A stretch of DNA of 64,000 bases from Methylorubrum rhodinum (GTDB taxonomy: Bacteria > Pseudomonadota > Alphaproteobacteria > Rhizobiales > Beijerinckiaceae): NCBI RefSeq assembly GCF_014199935.1, contig NZ_JACHOP010000006.1, positions 124,001-188,000 of the forward strand. The letters run 5' to 3'. Positions within the stretch are counted from its first letter, which is position 1; each line of letters starts with the position of its first letter. The notes below the pieces were generated by a model. It worked only from the letters and a program-made list of their open reading frames with translations, did no database searches and was not told the origin of the DNA. Positions 1-9,390 of this stretch are shown here, in pieces. Made by a program: the position numbers and the translations under genes.

Positions 1-1911
1 GATTGCGGGCCGGAAGTGACCCGCCTGCGCGGCGCCGGCGTGGAGGTGCTGACCGGCCACACCGTGATCGGCTCCAAGGGCCGCAAGCGCGTTTCCGGCC
101 TCATCGTGGCGCCGGTCGAGGGTAACGGCCGCTGCGGCGCGCGCCGGGTCATCCCCTGCGACTGCGTCGGCATGTCCGGCGGCTGGACGCCCGCCGTCCA
201 CCTGTTCTCGCAGTCCCGCGGCAAGCTCCGCTACGACGATGCGCTCGACGCCTTCGTGCCCAACATCTCGGCGCAGGCCGAGCGCTCGGCTGGTGCGGCA
301 CGCGGCACCTACGATCTGGCCGGCTGCCTCACCGAGGGTTTTGCGGCGGGCGCCGCCGCTTCGGGCTCGTCCGAGACCCGCACCTTCGGGGCGAGCGCCA
401 CGCTCACCGGCTTCCAGCCGGTGCGGGTTATGCCGACCGACGCCGACCCGAGGAAGGTCCGCGCCTTCGTCGATTTCCAGAACGACGTCACGGCCAAGGA
501 CATCAAGCTCGCGGTGCGCGAGGGCTTCCAGTCGATCGAGCACGTCAAGCGCTACACCACCACCGGTATGGCGACCGACCAGGGCAAGACCTCGAACATG
601 AACGCCCTCGGCATCGTCGCCGGGCAGCTCGACAAGGCGCTCCCGGCGGTGGGCACCACGACGTTCCGCCCGCCCTACACCCCCGTCACCTTCGGCGCGC
701 TGGTGGGTCCCGCGCGGCACGCCCTGTTCGATCCGATCCGCACCACTCCGATCCACGGCTGGGCCGAGGCGCAGGGCGCCACCTTCGAGAACGTCGCCCT
801 GTGGCGCCGCGCCTGGTACTTTCCGAAAGCCGGCGAGGATCTGCACGCGGCGGTTGCCCGCGAGTGCAAGGCGGTGCGCGAGGGGGTCGGCATTTTTGAT
901 GCCTCGACGCTCGGCAAGATCGAGGTGGTCGGGCCGGATGCGGCCGAGTTCATGAACCGGATGTACGTCAACCCCTGGGCCAAGCTCGCCAACGGCCGCT
1001 GCCGCTACGGGCTGATGCTCAAGGAAGACGGCTACATCCTCGACGACGGCGTCGTCGCCCGCGTCTCCGACGAGTGCTTCCACGTAACCACGACGACCGG
1101 CGGGGCCGCCCGCGTGCTCGGCCACATGGAGGACTACCTCCAGACCGAGTGGCCGGACCTGCAGGTGTTCCTGACCTCGACCACCGAGCAATGGGCGGTG
1201 ATCGCGCTGCAGGGCCCGAAGGCCCGCCACGTCATCGAGCCGCTGGTGGAAGGCATCGACCTCTCGCCCGAGGCCTTTCCGCACATGGCGATGCGGACGG
1301 GGACGATCTGCGGCGTGCCGACCCGGCTGTTCCGCGTCTCGTTCACCGGCGAACTCGGCTTCGAGATCAACGTGCCGAGCGACCACGCGCTCGCCGTGTG
1401 GGAGGCGATTTTTTCCGCGGGCCAGCCGCATGGGATCACCCCCTACGGCACCGAGACGATGCACGTGCTGCGCGCCGAGAAGGGCTACATCATCGTCGGC
1501 CAGGAGACCGACGGCACGGTGACCCCGGACGACGTCGGCATGGCCGGCATGATCGCCAAGACGAAGGTCGACTTCGTCGGCAAGCGTTCGCTCGCCCGCC
1601 CCGATGTGGTCGCCACCACCGGCCGCAAGCAGCTCGTCGGCCTCGTCACCGAGGACCCGAAGCTGGTCCTCGACGAGGGCGCGCAGATCGTGGCCGACCC
1701 GAACCAGCCGATCCCGATGCGGATGCTCGGCCACGTCACGTCGAGCTACTGGAGCCCGAATTGCGACCGCTCCATCGCCCTGGCGCTGGTGGCGGACGGG
1801 CGCTCGCTGATGGGCCGGACGCTCCACATCACCACGCCCGACGGCTTCACCCGCGCGACCGTGAGCGAGCCGGTCTTCTTCGACACCAAGGGAGAGCGCG
1901 TCCATGCTTGA
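1..1911 (+). CDS. soxA: Sarcosine oxidase alpha subunit, C-terminal part (cut by window start)
   Basis: The frame is open from base 1, so the N-terminus lies outside; 636 residues are visible of a family usually near 1000. The enzyme oxidatively demethylates sarcosine to glycine, with the methyl group passed to tetrahydrofolate or released as formaldehyde. The first ~200 residues match the end of the FAD/NAD-binding part. The last ~370 form an aminomethyltransferase (GcvT-like) folate domain, with stretches such as VALWRRAWYFP, GLMLKEDGYILDDGVV and FTGELGFEINVP. The stop overlaps the soxG start by 8 bases, so the two are translationally coupled. soxB and soxD are expected just upstream. Confidence 0.93.
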   Translation, partial: DCGPEVTRLRGAGVEVLTGHTVIGSKGRKRVSGLIVAPVEGNGRCGARRVIPCDCVGMSGGWTPAVHLFSQSRGKLRYDDALDAFVPNISAQAERSAGAARGTYDLAGCLTEGFAAGAAASGSSETRTFGASATLTGFQPVRVMPTDADPRKVRAFVDFQNDVTAKDIKLAVREGFQSIEHVKRYTTTGMATDQGKTSNMNALGIVAGQLDKALPAVGTTTFRPPYTPVTFGALVGPARHALFDPIRTTPIHGWAEAQGATFENVALWRRAWYFPKAGEDLHAAVARECKAVREGVGIFDASTLGKIEVVGPDAAEFMNRMYVNPWAKLANGRCRYGLMLKEDGYILDDGVVARVSDECFHVTTTTGGAARVLGHMEDYLQTEWPDLQVFLTSTTEQWAVIALQGPKARHVIEPLVEGIDLSPEAFPHMAMRTGTICGVPTRLFRVSFTGELGFEINVPSDHALAVWEAIFSAGQPHGITPYGTETMHVLRAEKGYIIVGQETDGTVTPDDVGMAGMIAKTKVDFVGKRSLARPDVVATTGRKQLVGLVTEDPKLVLDEGAQIVADPNQPIPMRMLGHVTSSYWSPNCDRSIALALVADGRSLMGRTLHITTPDGFTRATVSEPVFFDTKGERVHA

Positions 1912-2470
1912 GGTTCGCTACCGCACCGCCCGCACCCTCCCGCTCGGCCGGGTCGAGACCCGCCCCTCGGGCGTCTCGATCCGCCCGTCCGAGGCGGAAG
2001 CCCGCTTCGTCCTGCGCATCCGCGCGACGGAGGGCGAGATCGCCGGCCTGCCGCTGAACCGGCCGATCAACACCGTGTCGGGCGACGACCGCCGCTGGAT
2101 CGCCCGGCTCGGGCCGGACGAGTGGCTGATCGGCGTCCCCGAGGGCGAGGCCGATCTGTTGCAGACCTCGGCCGCGAGTGACCTCGCCGGCCGGGCCCAT
2201 TCCGTGGTCGATGTCTCGAACCGCAACGTCGGCATCGACGTCGAGGGTTTTCGCGCCGCGGAACTCCTCAACGCCGGCTGCCCGCTCGATCTGGGCGAGG
2301 CCGCCTTCCCGGCCGGCAAAGCCACCCGCACGCTGCTGGGGAAGGCCGAGATCGTCCTGATCCGCCGCGCCGGCGCCCCGGCCCGCTACCGGGTGGAATG
2401 CTGGCGCTCCTTGGCCACATACGTGCATGGCTTCCTGCAAGAGGCGGGCATGGGGATCGGCGAGGGATGA
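1904..2470 (+). CDS. soxG: Sarcosine oxidase gamma subunit
   Basis: A 188-residue protein of the SoxG family, the small subunit of heterotetrameric sarcosine oxidase, related to the GcvT fold. The ATG lies inside the end of soxA (8-base overlap). The central DDRRWIARLGPDEWLIGVPEG and SVVDVSNRNVGIDVEG stretches are typical of the family. Its TGA shares four bases with the next ATG (ATGA), so the serine dehydratase is coupled to it. No signal peptide or membrane segment is visible; the complex should be cytoplasmic. Confidence 0.9.
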   Translation: MLEVRYRTARTLPLGRVETRPSGVSIRPSEAEARFVLRIRATEGEIAGLPLNRPINTVSGDDRRWIARLGPDEWLIGVPEGEADLLQTSAASDLAGRAHSVVDVSNRNVGIDVEGFRAAELLNAGCPLDLGEAAFPAGKATRTLLGKAEIVLIRRAGAPARYRVECWRSLATYVHGFLQEAGMGIGEG

Positions 2471-3831
2471 TCAGCGTCTTCGACCTGTTCAAGATCGGCA
2501 TCGGCCCGTCGAGCTCGCACACCGTCGGCCCGATGATCGCCGCTCGCCGGTTCCGCGAGCGGGTCGCAGGACAGGCCGAGACCACCCGGATCGGCGCCGA
2601 GATCTTCGGATCGCTCGCCTGGACCGGGCGCGGCCACGGCACCGACACGGCGATTTTTTTGGGACTGCTCGGCCACGATCCGGCGACCGTCGATCCGGAT
2701 CGGGTCGGTGAGTATACGCAGGCTCTGACCGAGCGCGGTGCCCTCGACCTGCCGGGCGGGGGCGCCGCAATAGCGTTCGACCCCGCCCGCGACCTCGTCT
2801 TCAACTTCACCGAAATCCTGCCGCGCCACACCAACGGCATGCGCTTCCGCGCGTTCGACGGCGCGGGCGACGTGCGCGCCGAGACGACCTGCTACTCCAT
2901 CGGCGGCGGCTTCGTCGTCGACGAGGGCGAGGCCGAGGGCGCCGGGCTGGAGGCGAAGCCCGTGCCCCATCCCTTCACCAGCGCCGCCGAGCTGCTGGCC
3001 GTCTGCGCCGAAACGGGCCTGAGCATCGCCCAGGTGCAGATGCAGAACGAGCGGGCTTTGCGCTCCGAATCCGACGTCGATGCCGGCCTCGACGCGATCC
3101 GCGACGCCATGCTCGCCTGCATCGACCGCGGCCTGCGCATGGACGGCGAGTTGCCCGGCGGCCTCAAGGTGCGCCGCCGCGCCAAGCGCCTGCACGCGCA
3201 GTTGCAAGAGGGCCGGCTCTCCAACAGCCGCCCGGCCCACGAGGTGATGGACTGGATCAGCCTGTTCGCGCTCGCCGTCAACGAGGAGAACGCCGCGGGC
3301 GGGCGCGTCGTCACCGCGCCGACCAACGGTGCGGCCGGCATCGTGCCCGCAGTGCTGCGCTACGTCGTCGAGTTCTGCCCGGGCTGGTGCGACGCCCACG
3401 GCCGCGACTTCCTGCTCACGGCGGCGGCCGTCGGCGGCCTGATCAAGAGCCGCGCCTCGATCTCGGGCGCCGAGGTCGGCTGCCAGGGCGAGGTCGGCTC
3501 CGCCGCCGCCATGGCCGCGGCCGGCCTCGCCGCGGTGCTCGGCGGCAACGCGCTCCAGGTCGAGAACGCCGCCGAGATCGCCATGGAGCACCATCTCGGC
3601 ATGACCTGCGACCCGATCGGCGGCCTCGTGCAGATCCCCTGCATCGAACGCAACGCCTTCGGGGCCAACAAGGCGGTGGCGGCCGCCTCGCTGGCTCTGC
3701 GCGGCGACGGCATCCACTACGTGACGCTCGACGAGGTCATCGAGACCATGCGCCAGACCGGTCTCGACATGCAGGACAAGTACAAGGAGACCTCGCTCGG
3801 CGGTCTCGCGGTCAACGTCGCGGCCTGTTGA
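2467..3831 (+). CDS. sdaA: L-serine ammonia-lyase (serine dehydratase), single-chain iron-sulfur type
   Basis: Deaminates L-serine to pyruvate and ammonia with an oxygen-sensitive [4Fe-4S] cluster. The protein has 454 residues: an N-terminal beta domain ([19 protein letters not shown] at residues 4-22) fused to an alpha domain carrying [34 protein letters not shown] and [20 protein letters not shown]. The cysteines of the latter two stretches are cluster ligands in the family. I chose the ATG that overlaps the soxG stop (ATGA) and begins the conserved [11 protein letters not shown]; an in-frame upstream start at 2398 would add residues the family does not have. Coupling to soxAG suggests a route sarcosine, glycine, serine, pyruvate, with glyA probably upstream. 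Confidence 0.95.
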   Translation: MISVFDLFKIGIGPSSSHTVGPMIAARRFRERVAGQAETTRIGAEIFGSLAWTGRGHGTDTAIFLGLLGHDPATVDPDRVGEYTQALTERGALDLPGGGAAIAFDPARDLVFNFTEILPRHTNGMRFRAFDGAGDVRAETTCYSIGGGFVVDEGEAEGAGLEAKPVPHPFTSAAELLAVCAETGLSIAQVQMQNERALRSESDVDAGLDAIRDAMLACIDRGLRMDGELPGGLKVRRRAKRLHAQLQEGRLSNSRPAHEVMDWISLFALAVNEENAAGGRVVTAPTNGAAGIVPAVLRYVVEFCPGWCDAHGRDFLLTAAAVGGLIKSRASISGAEVGCQGEVGSAAAMAAAGLAAVLGGNALQVENAAEIAMEHHLGMTCDPIGGLVQIPCIERNAFGANKAVAAASLALRGDGIHYVTLDEVIETMRQTGLDMQDKYKETSLGGLAVNVAAC

Positions 3832-3853
3832 GGCGGGACTTCGAACGCTCACC

Positions 3854-4039
3854 CACCGTCATTCCGGGGCGCTGATAAGCGAACCCGGAATCAACCCGTG
3901 ATGCGCCGCTCAGGCATGAAGCATCGGCCCGAAAGGTGGATGCCGGCTTTCGGGAAAAGCCGATGCTGAACAAAAACTTAGAGAAGCGTCCGGGCCAGTC
4001 GTGGATTCCGGGTTCGCTTCGCGCCCCGGAATGACGGTG
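3854..4039. repeat. Long imperfect inverted repeat filling the sdaA-cckA gap
   Basis: The outer arms caccgtcattccggggcgc (3854-3872) and gcgccccggaatgacggtg (4021-4039) are perfectly complementary. A second inner pair, gcgaacccggaatca near 3878 and tggattccgggttcgc near 4003, continues the symmetry. A copy of the 46-base palindrome family sits between the arms. This fills most of a 370-base gene-free stretch between two converging genes and may act as a bidirectional terminator or be a nested non-autonomous element. Confidence 0.8.
3921..3966. repeat. 46-base palindromic repeat, family A, copy 1
   Basis: Starts GCATCGGC and ends GCCGATGC, with inner arms cccgaaag and ctttcggg, so it can fold as a two-tiered hairpin. 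Copies of the same 46-base length occur at 8837-8882 and 44063-44108. This copy is nested inside the larger inverted repeat between sdaA and cckA. Confidence 0.85.
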
Positions 4040-4040
4040 T

Positions 4041-4139
4041 GATACCGATCGGCGATGATCATGGCTCATCGCCGATTTTCCGCGCGACTGCGCGGCGGCG
4101 GCCGTCCGCCGGACGCACGGAACAGGACCATCGGTCATG
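4041..4139. repeat. ~100-base degenerate repeat, family E, copy 1
   Basis: Begins gataccg, then a hairpin with arms atcggcgatga and tcatcgccgat (4048-4076), then a second hairpin around ggcggccgtccgcc, and ends gaccatcggtc. The same ordered blocks recur at 18175-18279 after the DivJ-like gene. It lies next to the 3' end of cckA. Confidence 0.6.
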
Positions 4140-4201
4140 GTCCGTGCAACTTGGTATGAGTTGGGACGTGTCGTGACAGGCCGTCTGCCGGTCGGCGAGC
4201 C

Positions 4202-6865
4202 CTATCCCGCCATCGTCGTCTTCACCGTCTCCACCAGCTGCTTCAGGCTGAAGGGCTTCGGCAGGAAGTTGAAGGCCTCGCCCTCGGGCAGGTTCTTGCG
4301 GAAGGCGTCCTCGGCGTAGCCGGAGACGAAGATCACCTTCAGGTCGGGCCGGTGCTTGCGCAATTCGCGCAGCAGGGTCGGGCCGTCCATCTCGGGCATG
4401 ACCACGTCGGAGACGACGACGTCGATGCCGTCGGCATGCTCCTCGATCAGGCGCAGGGCCTCGACGCCGGAGGCGGCCTCCAGCACCGTGTAGCCGCGGG
4501 CCGAGAGGGCGCGGGAATTGACCGCGCGCACCGGATCCTCGTCCTCGACCAGCAGCACCGTGCCCTGGCCGGTATGGTCGGCGGCGGGTCTTTGGGGTTC
4601 CGGCGCGGGCTTCGGGGCCGGCTTGGGCTCCGGCGCCGCGGCGTCGCCCACCGTCGGCGTCGCCGCGGCGGCCGTCCGCTCGGGTTTGGGCAGCGCCCCG
4701 CCTGGCTCGGGCTCCGGCAGGGCCTCGGTGCCGGGCTCGTGGCGCGGGAGATAGATGCGGAAGGTCGTGCCCTCGCCCACCGTCGACTGCACGTCGATGG
4801 CCCCGCCCGACTGGTTGACGATGCCGAACACCGTCGAGAGCCCAAGGCCGGTGCCCTTGCCGATCTCCTTGGTGGTGAAGAACGGCTCGAAGATCTTCTG
4901 GAGCACCGCCGGGGGAATGCCCTCGCCGGTGTCGGTCACCTCGATCATCACGTGATCGCCCGGCGGGATGCCGACCGGGCGCTCGACCTCCGCCGTGCAG
5001 TTGGTGGTGCGGATCGAGAGGCGCCCGCCGCCGGGCATCGCGTCGCGGGCGTTGACCGCGAGGTTCACGATCACCTGCTCGAACTGGTTCACGTCGGCCT
5101 TGATCGGCCAGATCTCGCGGCCGTGGCGGAAATCGAGCTGCACCCGCTCGCCGAGAAGCCGCTTCAGCAGCAGCGTCAGGTCGGACAGGGCCTCGCCGAC
5201 ATCCATCACCTCCGGCCGCAGCGTCTGGCGGCGGGAGAAGGCCAGCAGCTGGCGAACGAGCGAGGCGGCCCGGTTCGCGTTCTGCTTGATCTGCATGATG
5301 TCCTGGAAGGCGTGGTCGGTCGGCCGGTGGCTCGCGAGCAGGAGGTCCGAGTAGCCGATGATCGCCTGCAGCACGTTGTTGAAGTCGTGGGCGATGCCGC
5401 CCGCGAGCTGGCCGACCGTGTCCATCTTCTGGGTCTGGGCGATCTGCTGCTCCAGCTGGCGCTGGGCCGTGGTGTCGAGCGCGTAGAGGATGACCCGCTC
5501 GCGGTCGGCATCCGACTCGACGCGCTGCGTGCCGTCGGCATCGGCCGGGCTCATCCAGACGCGGGCCGAGCGCTCGCCCTCGCCCGACAGGCCGATCTCG
5601 ATCGGGTCGAGCCCGCCGAAGCCGTTGGCGGCCCGCGCGAGCGCCGCCTCGATCGCATGACGGTCGCGCTCCAGCACGGCGTCGCGCATCAGCGGCTCGG
5701 AAGCCTCGCGGCCGGACTCGGCGGCCGGCTGGCGCGGCATGCCGGAGAACAGGCGCACGAACGAGGCGTTGGCGCGGATGACGCGGCCGTCGCCGTCGAG
5801 CGTCGCGATGGCGATCGGGCTGGTGTTGAGGAAGCGGGCGAGCCGCACCTCGGCGGCGCGCTGCGGCTCGTCGGAATCCGAGCCCGCCGAGCGGTTGAGC
5901 ACGAAGGTGCGCGACGGGCCCGGCGCCCCGTCCTGGCCGTAGGCGACGCGGTGGTAGAGGCGGGTCGGCAGCGGCTGGCCGTTGCGGCGGCGCAGGTCGA
6001 TGTCGAAGCGGTCGGTGCGGACCTCGCCGGGCAGGCCGGGGGCGGCCGACAGCATGTCGGCGCCCGGCGCGATCTCGAGGAGCTTGAGCCCGCCCGAGCC
6101 GACGGTGGCGAGGTCGTAGCCGAGCCAGGAGGCGAGCGTCGCGTTCATGTAGACGATCGCGCCCGCGGCATCGATCGACAGGAAGCCCGCGGGCGCATGG
6201 TCGAGATAGTCGATCGCGTGCTGGAGTTCCTGGAAGACGTTCTCCTGGCGCTCGCGCTCGTGGGTGATGTCGCTCACCGTCCAGAGCGCCGCCGCGCCGC
6301 GCGGGCGCGGGATCGGCCGCACGGCGATGCGGTACCACGCGAAGTCGCGCTCGGCCGCCCCGCCGGGCGGCGGCGACATGCGGATTTCCTCCGTGTAGGC
6401 GCGCTCGTCCCGGGCGGCCTGCGCCAGCCGATACACCGCCTCGGACACCTCGGGCGCGCCGACGAAGATGCGCTCGATCGGGCGCAGGTTCGAAAAACTG
6501 TCGCCGCCGGCCAGCCGCATATAGGCCTCGTTGGCGTAGATCATCCGCCCGCCATCCTCGACGACGAGCTTGCCGTCCGGCGCCGCGTCGGTGATCGCGC
6601 GGGTGATGTCGTCGCGCGAGGCCGGTCCCGCGAGCTGGATCGCCCCGATGGCGAGCGCGAACAGGAAGAACACGCCGGCCATGGCGAGCAGCGCCAGGAG
6701 GCCGAGGATGAGCGGCTGGGCCTGCTCGTTGGCCACGAACGACAGGCCGACGGCGGCCCCCACGAGGAGGCCCGCCAGCATCAGCAGCAGCCCGACCCGG
6801 CCGGGGCGCTCCGAGCGGTCGATCGAGCCCGACGCCGGCACCGCTGGTCCGCTGACCTCAGCCAT
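4202..6865 (-). CDS. cckA: Hybrid sensor histidine kinase CckA (cell-cycle)
   Basis: An 887-residue membrane hybrid kinase. Two membrane segments lie at about 24-44 and 51-78, followed by PAS-like sensory regions (~85-470). The HisKA domain has its phospho-acceptor in GGIAHDFNN (His493), followed by the ATPase domain ([14 protein letters not shown] at 601-614, TGEGI near 646-650, GTGLGLS near 671-677). A Pro/Ala-rich linker leads to a C-terminal receiver with Asp820 in [12 protein letters not shown]. This architecture and the AHDFNN box are those of CckA, which in alphaproteobacteria phosphorylates CtrA and CpdR through ChpT. ctrA is encoded at 32.6 kb. It lies in the same direction as flhB, 119 bases downstream, and may have its own promoter. 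Confidence 0.93.
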   Translation of the reverse strand: MAEVSGPAVPASGSIDRSERPGRVGLLLMLAGLLVGAAVGLSFVANEQAQPLILGLLALLAMAGVFFLFALAIGAIQLAGPASRDDITRAITDAAPDGKLVVEDGGRMIYANEAYMRLAGGDSFSNLRPIERIFVGAPEVSEAVYRLAQAARDERAYTEEIRMSPPPGGAAERDFAWYRIAVRPIPRPRGAAALWTVSDITHERERQENVFQELQHAIDYLDHAPAGFLSIDAAGAIVYMNATLASWLGYDLATVGSGGLKLLEIAPGADMLSAAPGLPGEVRTDRFDIDLRRRNGQPLPTRLYHRVAYGQDGAPGPSRTFVLNRSAGSDSDEPQRAAEVRLARFLNTSPIAIATLDGDGRVIRANASFVRLFSGMPRQPAAESGREASEPLMRDAVLERDRHAIEAALARAANGFGGLDPIEIGLSGEGERSARVWMSPADADGTQRVESDADRERVILYALDTTAQRQLEQQIAQTQKMDTVGQLAGGIAHDFNNVLQAIIGYSDLLLASHRPTDHAFQDIMQIKQNANRAASLVRQLLAFSRRQTLRPEVMDVGEALSDLTLLLKRLLGERVQLDFRHGREIWPIKADVNQFEQVIVNLAVNARDAMPGGGRLSIRTTNCTAEVERPVGIPPGDHVMIEVTDTGEGIPPAVLQKIFEPFFTTKEIGKGTGLGLSTVFGIVNQSGGAIDVQSTVGEGTTFRIYLPRHEPGTEALPEPEPGGALPKPERTAAAATPTVGDAAAPEPKPAPKPAPEPQRPAADHTGQGTVLLVEDEDPVRAVNSRALSARGYTVLEAASGVEALRLIEEHADGIDVVVSDVVMPEMDGPTLLRELRKHRPDLKVIFVSGYAEDAFRKNLPEGEAFNFLPKPFSLKQLVETVKTTMAG

Positions 6866-6909
6866 CAGGCCCTACCCATCCCCTCGCACCCGCCTCCGGC
6901 GCGCCGTCT

Positions 6910-6924
6910 GGCCAGATTTGCCGG
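6910..6924 (-). promoter_or_regulatory. ccggcaaatc element upstream of cckA
   Basis: On the minus strand, 45 bases before the cckA ATG, lies ccggcaaatctggcc. Its first ten bases are identical to the core of the 16-base element found beside CtrA boxes before fliO and flhA. The remaining bases differ, so this may be a weaker member of the same class or chance. Confidence 0.35.
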
Positions 6925-6984
6925 ACAATGGTGCATAAACCGTGGCATTTGAGGGACTTCGCCGTTTCGGGACGGGGCGTCCCC

Positions 6985-8052
6985 TTACGCCGCGCGGCGG
7001 CGCAGGCGAAGCACGAAACCGATCACCTCCGCAACCGCCCGATAATGCTCGGCGGGAATCTCGTCGTCGACCTCGACGGTGGCGTGGAGCGCGCGGGCCA
7101 GCGGCGGGTTCTCCAGTACCGGCACGTCGTGCTTCTTGGCCACCGCGCGGATGCGGAGCGCCAGGGAATCGACGCCCTTGGCGACGCAGATCGGCGCCGC
7201 CATGCCGGCCTCGTAGCGCAATGCCACGGCGAAGTGGGTCGGGTTCGTCACGATCACGGTGGCGGTGGGCACGGCGGCCATCATCCGCTTCTTGACCTTG
7301 GCCTGCCGCAGCTGGCGCTGGCGGGCCTTCACCTCGGGGCTGCCCTCGCTCTCCTTGTGCTCCTGCTTCATCTCCTCCTTGGACATGCGCAGGCGCGCCT
7401 TCCAGCGGTGGCGCTGGTAGAGCGCGTCGCCGAGCGCGATGGCGGCGTAGATCGCCAGCATCCCGCCCATCATCTTCACGGCGAGCGTGAGCGTGGCGGC
7501 GAGCGCGGCGCCCGGCTCCAGCTGCGCGAAGGATTCCGCCCGGTCGTGCTCGGCCCAGAGGATCGCGCCGGCCACGACGCCCACGAGGACGATCTTGGCC
7601 AGCCCCTTGCCGAAATTGACCCAGGCCTCCATCCCGAACAGCCGCTTCATCCCGGCCATCGGCGAGATGCGCGAGAATTGCGGCATCAGGCTCTGCGCCG
7701 TCAGGATCGGCCGGTGCTGCAGGAAGCCCGCACCGAGCCCGGCCACCATCGCGAGGCCGAGCGGGATGGCGAGCGCCTTCAGCCCGATCCAGGCCGCGCG
7801 CATGGCGACGCCGAGGAACGTGCCGGGATCGGCCGGCACATCGCCGGCATGGAGCAGGAAGCCGCGCATGTCGCGCGACAGCGCCTCGGCGATGGGCTTG
7901 GCGGAGACGATCAGCACGAGCGTCAGCGCCGCCAGGATGAAGAAGGTGTAGATCTCGGGGCTGTTCGGCACGTCGCCGCGCTCGATCGCCTGCTCGATGC
8001 GGCGGAAGGTCGGTTCTTCGGTCTTGTCTTCCTGGTCGGTCTCTTCCGCCAT
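6985..8052 (-). CDS. flhB: Flagellar export switch protein FlhB
   Basis: A 355-residue inner-membrane component of the flagellar type III export apparatus that switches substrate specificity. It starts with the family hallmark DKTEEPTFRRIEQAIERGDVP, has hydrophobic segments over the next ~200 residues, and a cytoplasmic tail with the autocleavage motif NPTH at 270-273. It is the last gene of flgB-flgC-fliE-fliQ-fliR-flhB, 14 bases after the fliR stop. Length and motifs are normal. Confidence 0.96.
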   Translation of the reverse strand: MAEETDQEDKTEEPTFRRIEQAIERGDVPNSPEIYTFFILAALTLVLIVSAKPIAEALSRDMRGFLLHAGDVPADPGTFLGVAMRAAWIGLKALAIPLGLAMVAGLGAGFLQHRPILTAQSLMPQFSRISPMAGMKRLFGMEAWVNFGKGLAKIVLVGVVAGAILWAEHDRAESFAQLEPGAALAATLTLAVKMMGGMLAIYAAIALGDALYQRHRWKARLRMSKEEMKQEHKESEGSPEVKARQRQLRQAKVKKRMMAAVPTATVIVTNPTHFAVALRYEAGMAAPICVAKGVDSLALRIRAVAKKHDVPVLENPPLARALHATVEVDDEIPAEHYRAVAEVIGFVLRLRRRAA

Positions 8053-8066
8053 CGGTCAGAGCCGCC

Positions 8067-8840
8067 TCACCGCCCGACGAGCTGGCCGAGATAGCGGCCG
8101 AAATCGTCCAGGAACAGGCTCATCAGCAGCCCGAGCGCGCCCGCGAGCAGCAGCATCCCGATCACCACCGAGGCCGGCACCGCGAGAAAGAACACCTGCA
8201 ATTGCGGCATCAGCCGCGACAGCACGCCGAGCCCGAGATTGAACAGGATCGCGAAGACGATGAACGGGCCGGCGATCCGGACCCCCAGTGCGAAGCTGCG
8301 GGCGAAAGCGTCGAGCGCCATCTTGGCCGCATCCCCCAGCGCCGGCAGGCCGGTCGGCGGCAGCACGACGTAGCTGCGGGCGATGCCCTCCAGCGCGAGA
8401 TGATGCAGGTCGGTCGCCATCACCAGCGTGATGCCGAGGAGCGACAGAAAATTGCCGATGGCGGCCTGCTGCCCGCCCATCGTCGGGTCGACCGTCATGG
8501 CGTAGGACAGGCCGAGCTGCTGCGAGATGACGTTGCCGGCGGTGGTCAGCGCGGCGAGCACCATGCGCACGCACAGGCCCAGCATCAGCCCGATCAGGAT
8601 CTCGCTGAACAGGAGCCCGATCAGCACCGGGGGGGCGAGCGTGCCGTCCACCTTCGGCAGCATCGGCCGGATCACGGGAAACAGCACCAGCGTGACGAGG
8701 AGCGCGAGCGCCAGCCGGATCCGGGCGGAGACGAGCTGCTCGCCGACGCCCGGCATCAGCATGATCAGCGTGCCGACCCGGGCGAAGGTGAGGATGAAGG
8801 CCGCGGCGAGGCCCGGCAGCAGCAGGTTGAGCGACGGCAT
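8067..8840 (-). CDS. fliR: Flagellar biosynthetic protein FliR (set 1)
   Basis: A 257-residue polytopic inner-membrane protein of the flagellar export gate, partner of FliP and FliQ. It opens LNLLLPGLAAAFILTFARVG and shows the family VGEQLVSARIRLALALL region. The start is uncertain. I chose the ATG at 8840 because it gives the usual family N-terminus and length. However, that ATG lies inside a 46-base palindromic repeat and has no Shine-Dalgarno sequence in front. An in-frame ATG at 8906, three bases after GGAGG and 33 bases after fliQ, would add 22 residues partly encoded by the repeat. Confidence 0.93.
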   Translation of the reverse strand: MPSLNLLLPGLAAAFILTFARVGTLIMLMPGVGEQLVSARIRLALALLVTLVLFPVIRPMLPKVDGTLAPPVLIGLLFSEILIGLMLGLCVRMVLAALTTAGNVISQQLGLSYAMTVDPTMGGQQAAIGNFLSLLGITLVMATDLHHLALEGIARSYVVLPPTGLPALGDAAKMALDAFARSFALGVRIAGPFIVFAILFNLGLGVLSRLMPQLQVFFLAVPASVVIGMLLLAGALGLLMSLFLDDFGRYLGQLVGR

Positions 8841-8882
8841 CGGCCCGAAAGGTGGTCGCCGGCTTTCGGAAAAAGCCGATGC
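8837..8882. repeat. 46-base palindromic repeat, family A, copy 2 (contains fliR start)
   Basis: Same ends (GCATCGGC / GCCGATGC) and same length as copies 1 and 3. On the minus strand its last arm contains the ATG of the family-length fliR start, so that start codon would be paired in a hairpin. The element also supplies in-frame codons if fliR begins at 8906. Confidence 0.85.
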
Positions 8883-8939
8883 ATGAACAATGCGCGACGC
8901 GCGCATTCGCCTCCACCCTACACCACTCCGAACGGGGCA

Positions 8940-9206
8940 TCAGCCACCCGCCGCGATGCGGGCGGCGATGCGAGCCATGTAGGCCGCCATGGCGTCGCCC
9001 ATGAACGGCAGCATCAGCAGCAGCACCCCGAACACGGTGACGATCTTCGGGACATAGATGAGAGTCTGCTCCTGGATCTGCGTCAGCGCCTGGAACAGCG
9101 ACACGACGAGGCCGACCAGCAGCGCGACCAGCATCAGGGGCCCGGCCACCTTGAGGAAGACGAAGATGCCGTCGCGGGCGACGTCGAGGATGGCGAGGCC
9201 GGTCAT
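8940..9206 (-). CDS. fliQ: Flagellar biosynthetic protein FliQ
   Basis: An 88-residue protein with two membrane hairpin helices, a core part of the flagellar export channel. The sequence VSLFQALTQIQEQTLIYVPK is the family signature. I chose the ATG at 9206, which gives the standard length. The frame stays open upstream only because it runs into a palindromic repeat. It lies between fliE (185 bases upstream, separated by that repeat) and fliR. Confidence 0.96.
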   Translation of the reverse strand: MTGLAILDVARDGIFVFLKVAGPLMLVALLVGLVVSLFQALTQIQEQTLIYVPKIVTVFGVLLLMLPFMGDAMAAYMARIAARIAAGG

Positions 9207-9247
9207 TTTTTGGGACTCTTTTGCGGTGCCCCCGCTCCCACCCTCAC

Positions 9248-9360
9248 CCTCATCCTGAGGTGCCGGAGCGAAGCGAAGGCCTCGAAGGAGGGCTCCAGAA
9301 CCCGCCGTGCTCCCTGGAGCCCTCCTTCGAGGCCGCTGGCGCGGCACCTCAGGATGAGGG
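9248..9360. repeat. ~113-base inverted repeat, family B, copy 1
   Basis: The arms begin ccctcatcctgaggtgcc and end ggcacctcaggatgaggg, with inner arms ggcctcgaaggagggctcc and ggagccctccttcgaggcc. It can form one long hairpin. Related copies lie at 15487-15603 and 46642-46768. This copy interrupts the flagellar operon between fliE and fliQ, so it could attenuate or stabilise the transcript. Confidence 0.88.
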
Positions 9361-9390
9361 GGATGGGTGGGAGGGGACGTTCTCAAAAAA

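Noticed and set aside
4352-6952. 866-codon plus-strand frame opposite cckA
   Set aside because: Antisense artefact; the opposite strand encodes an unmistakable CckA.
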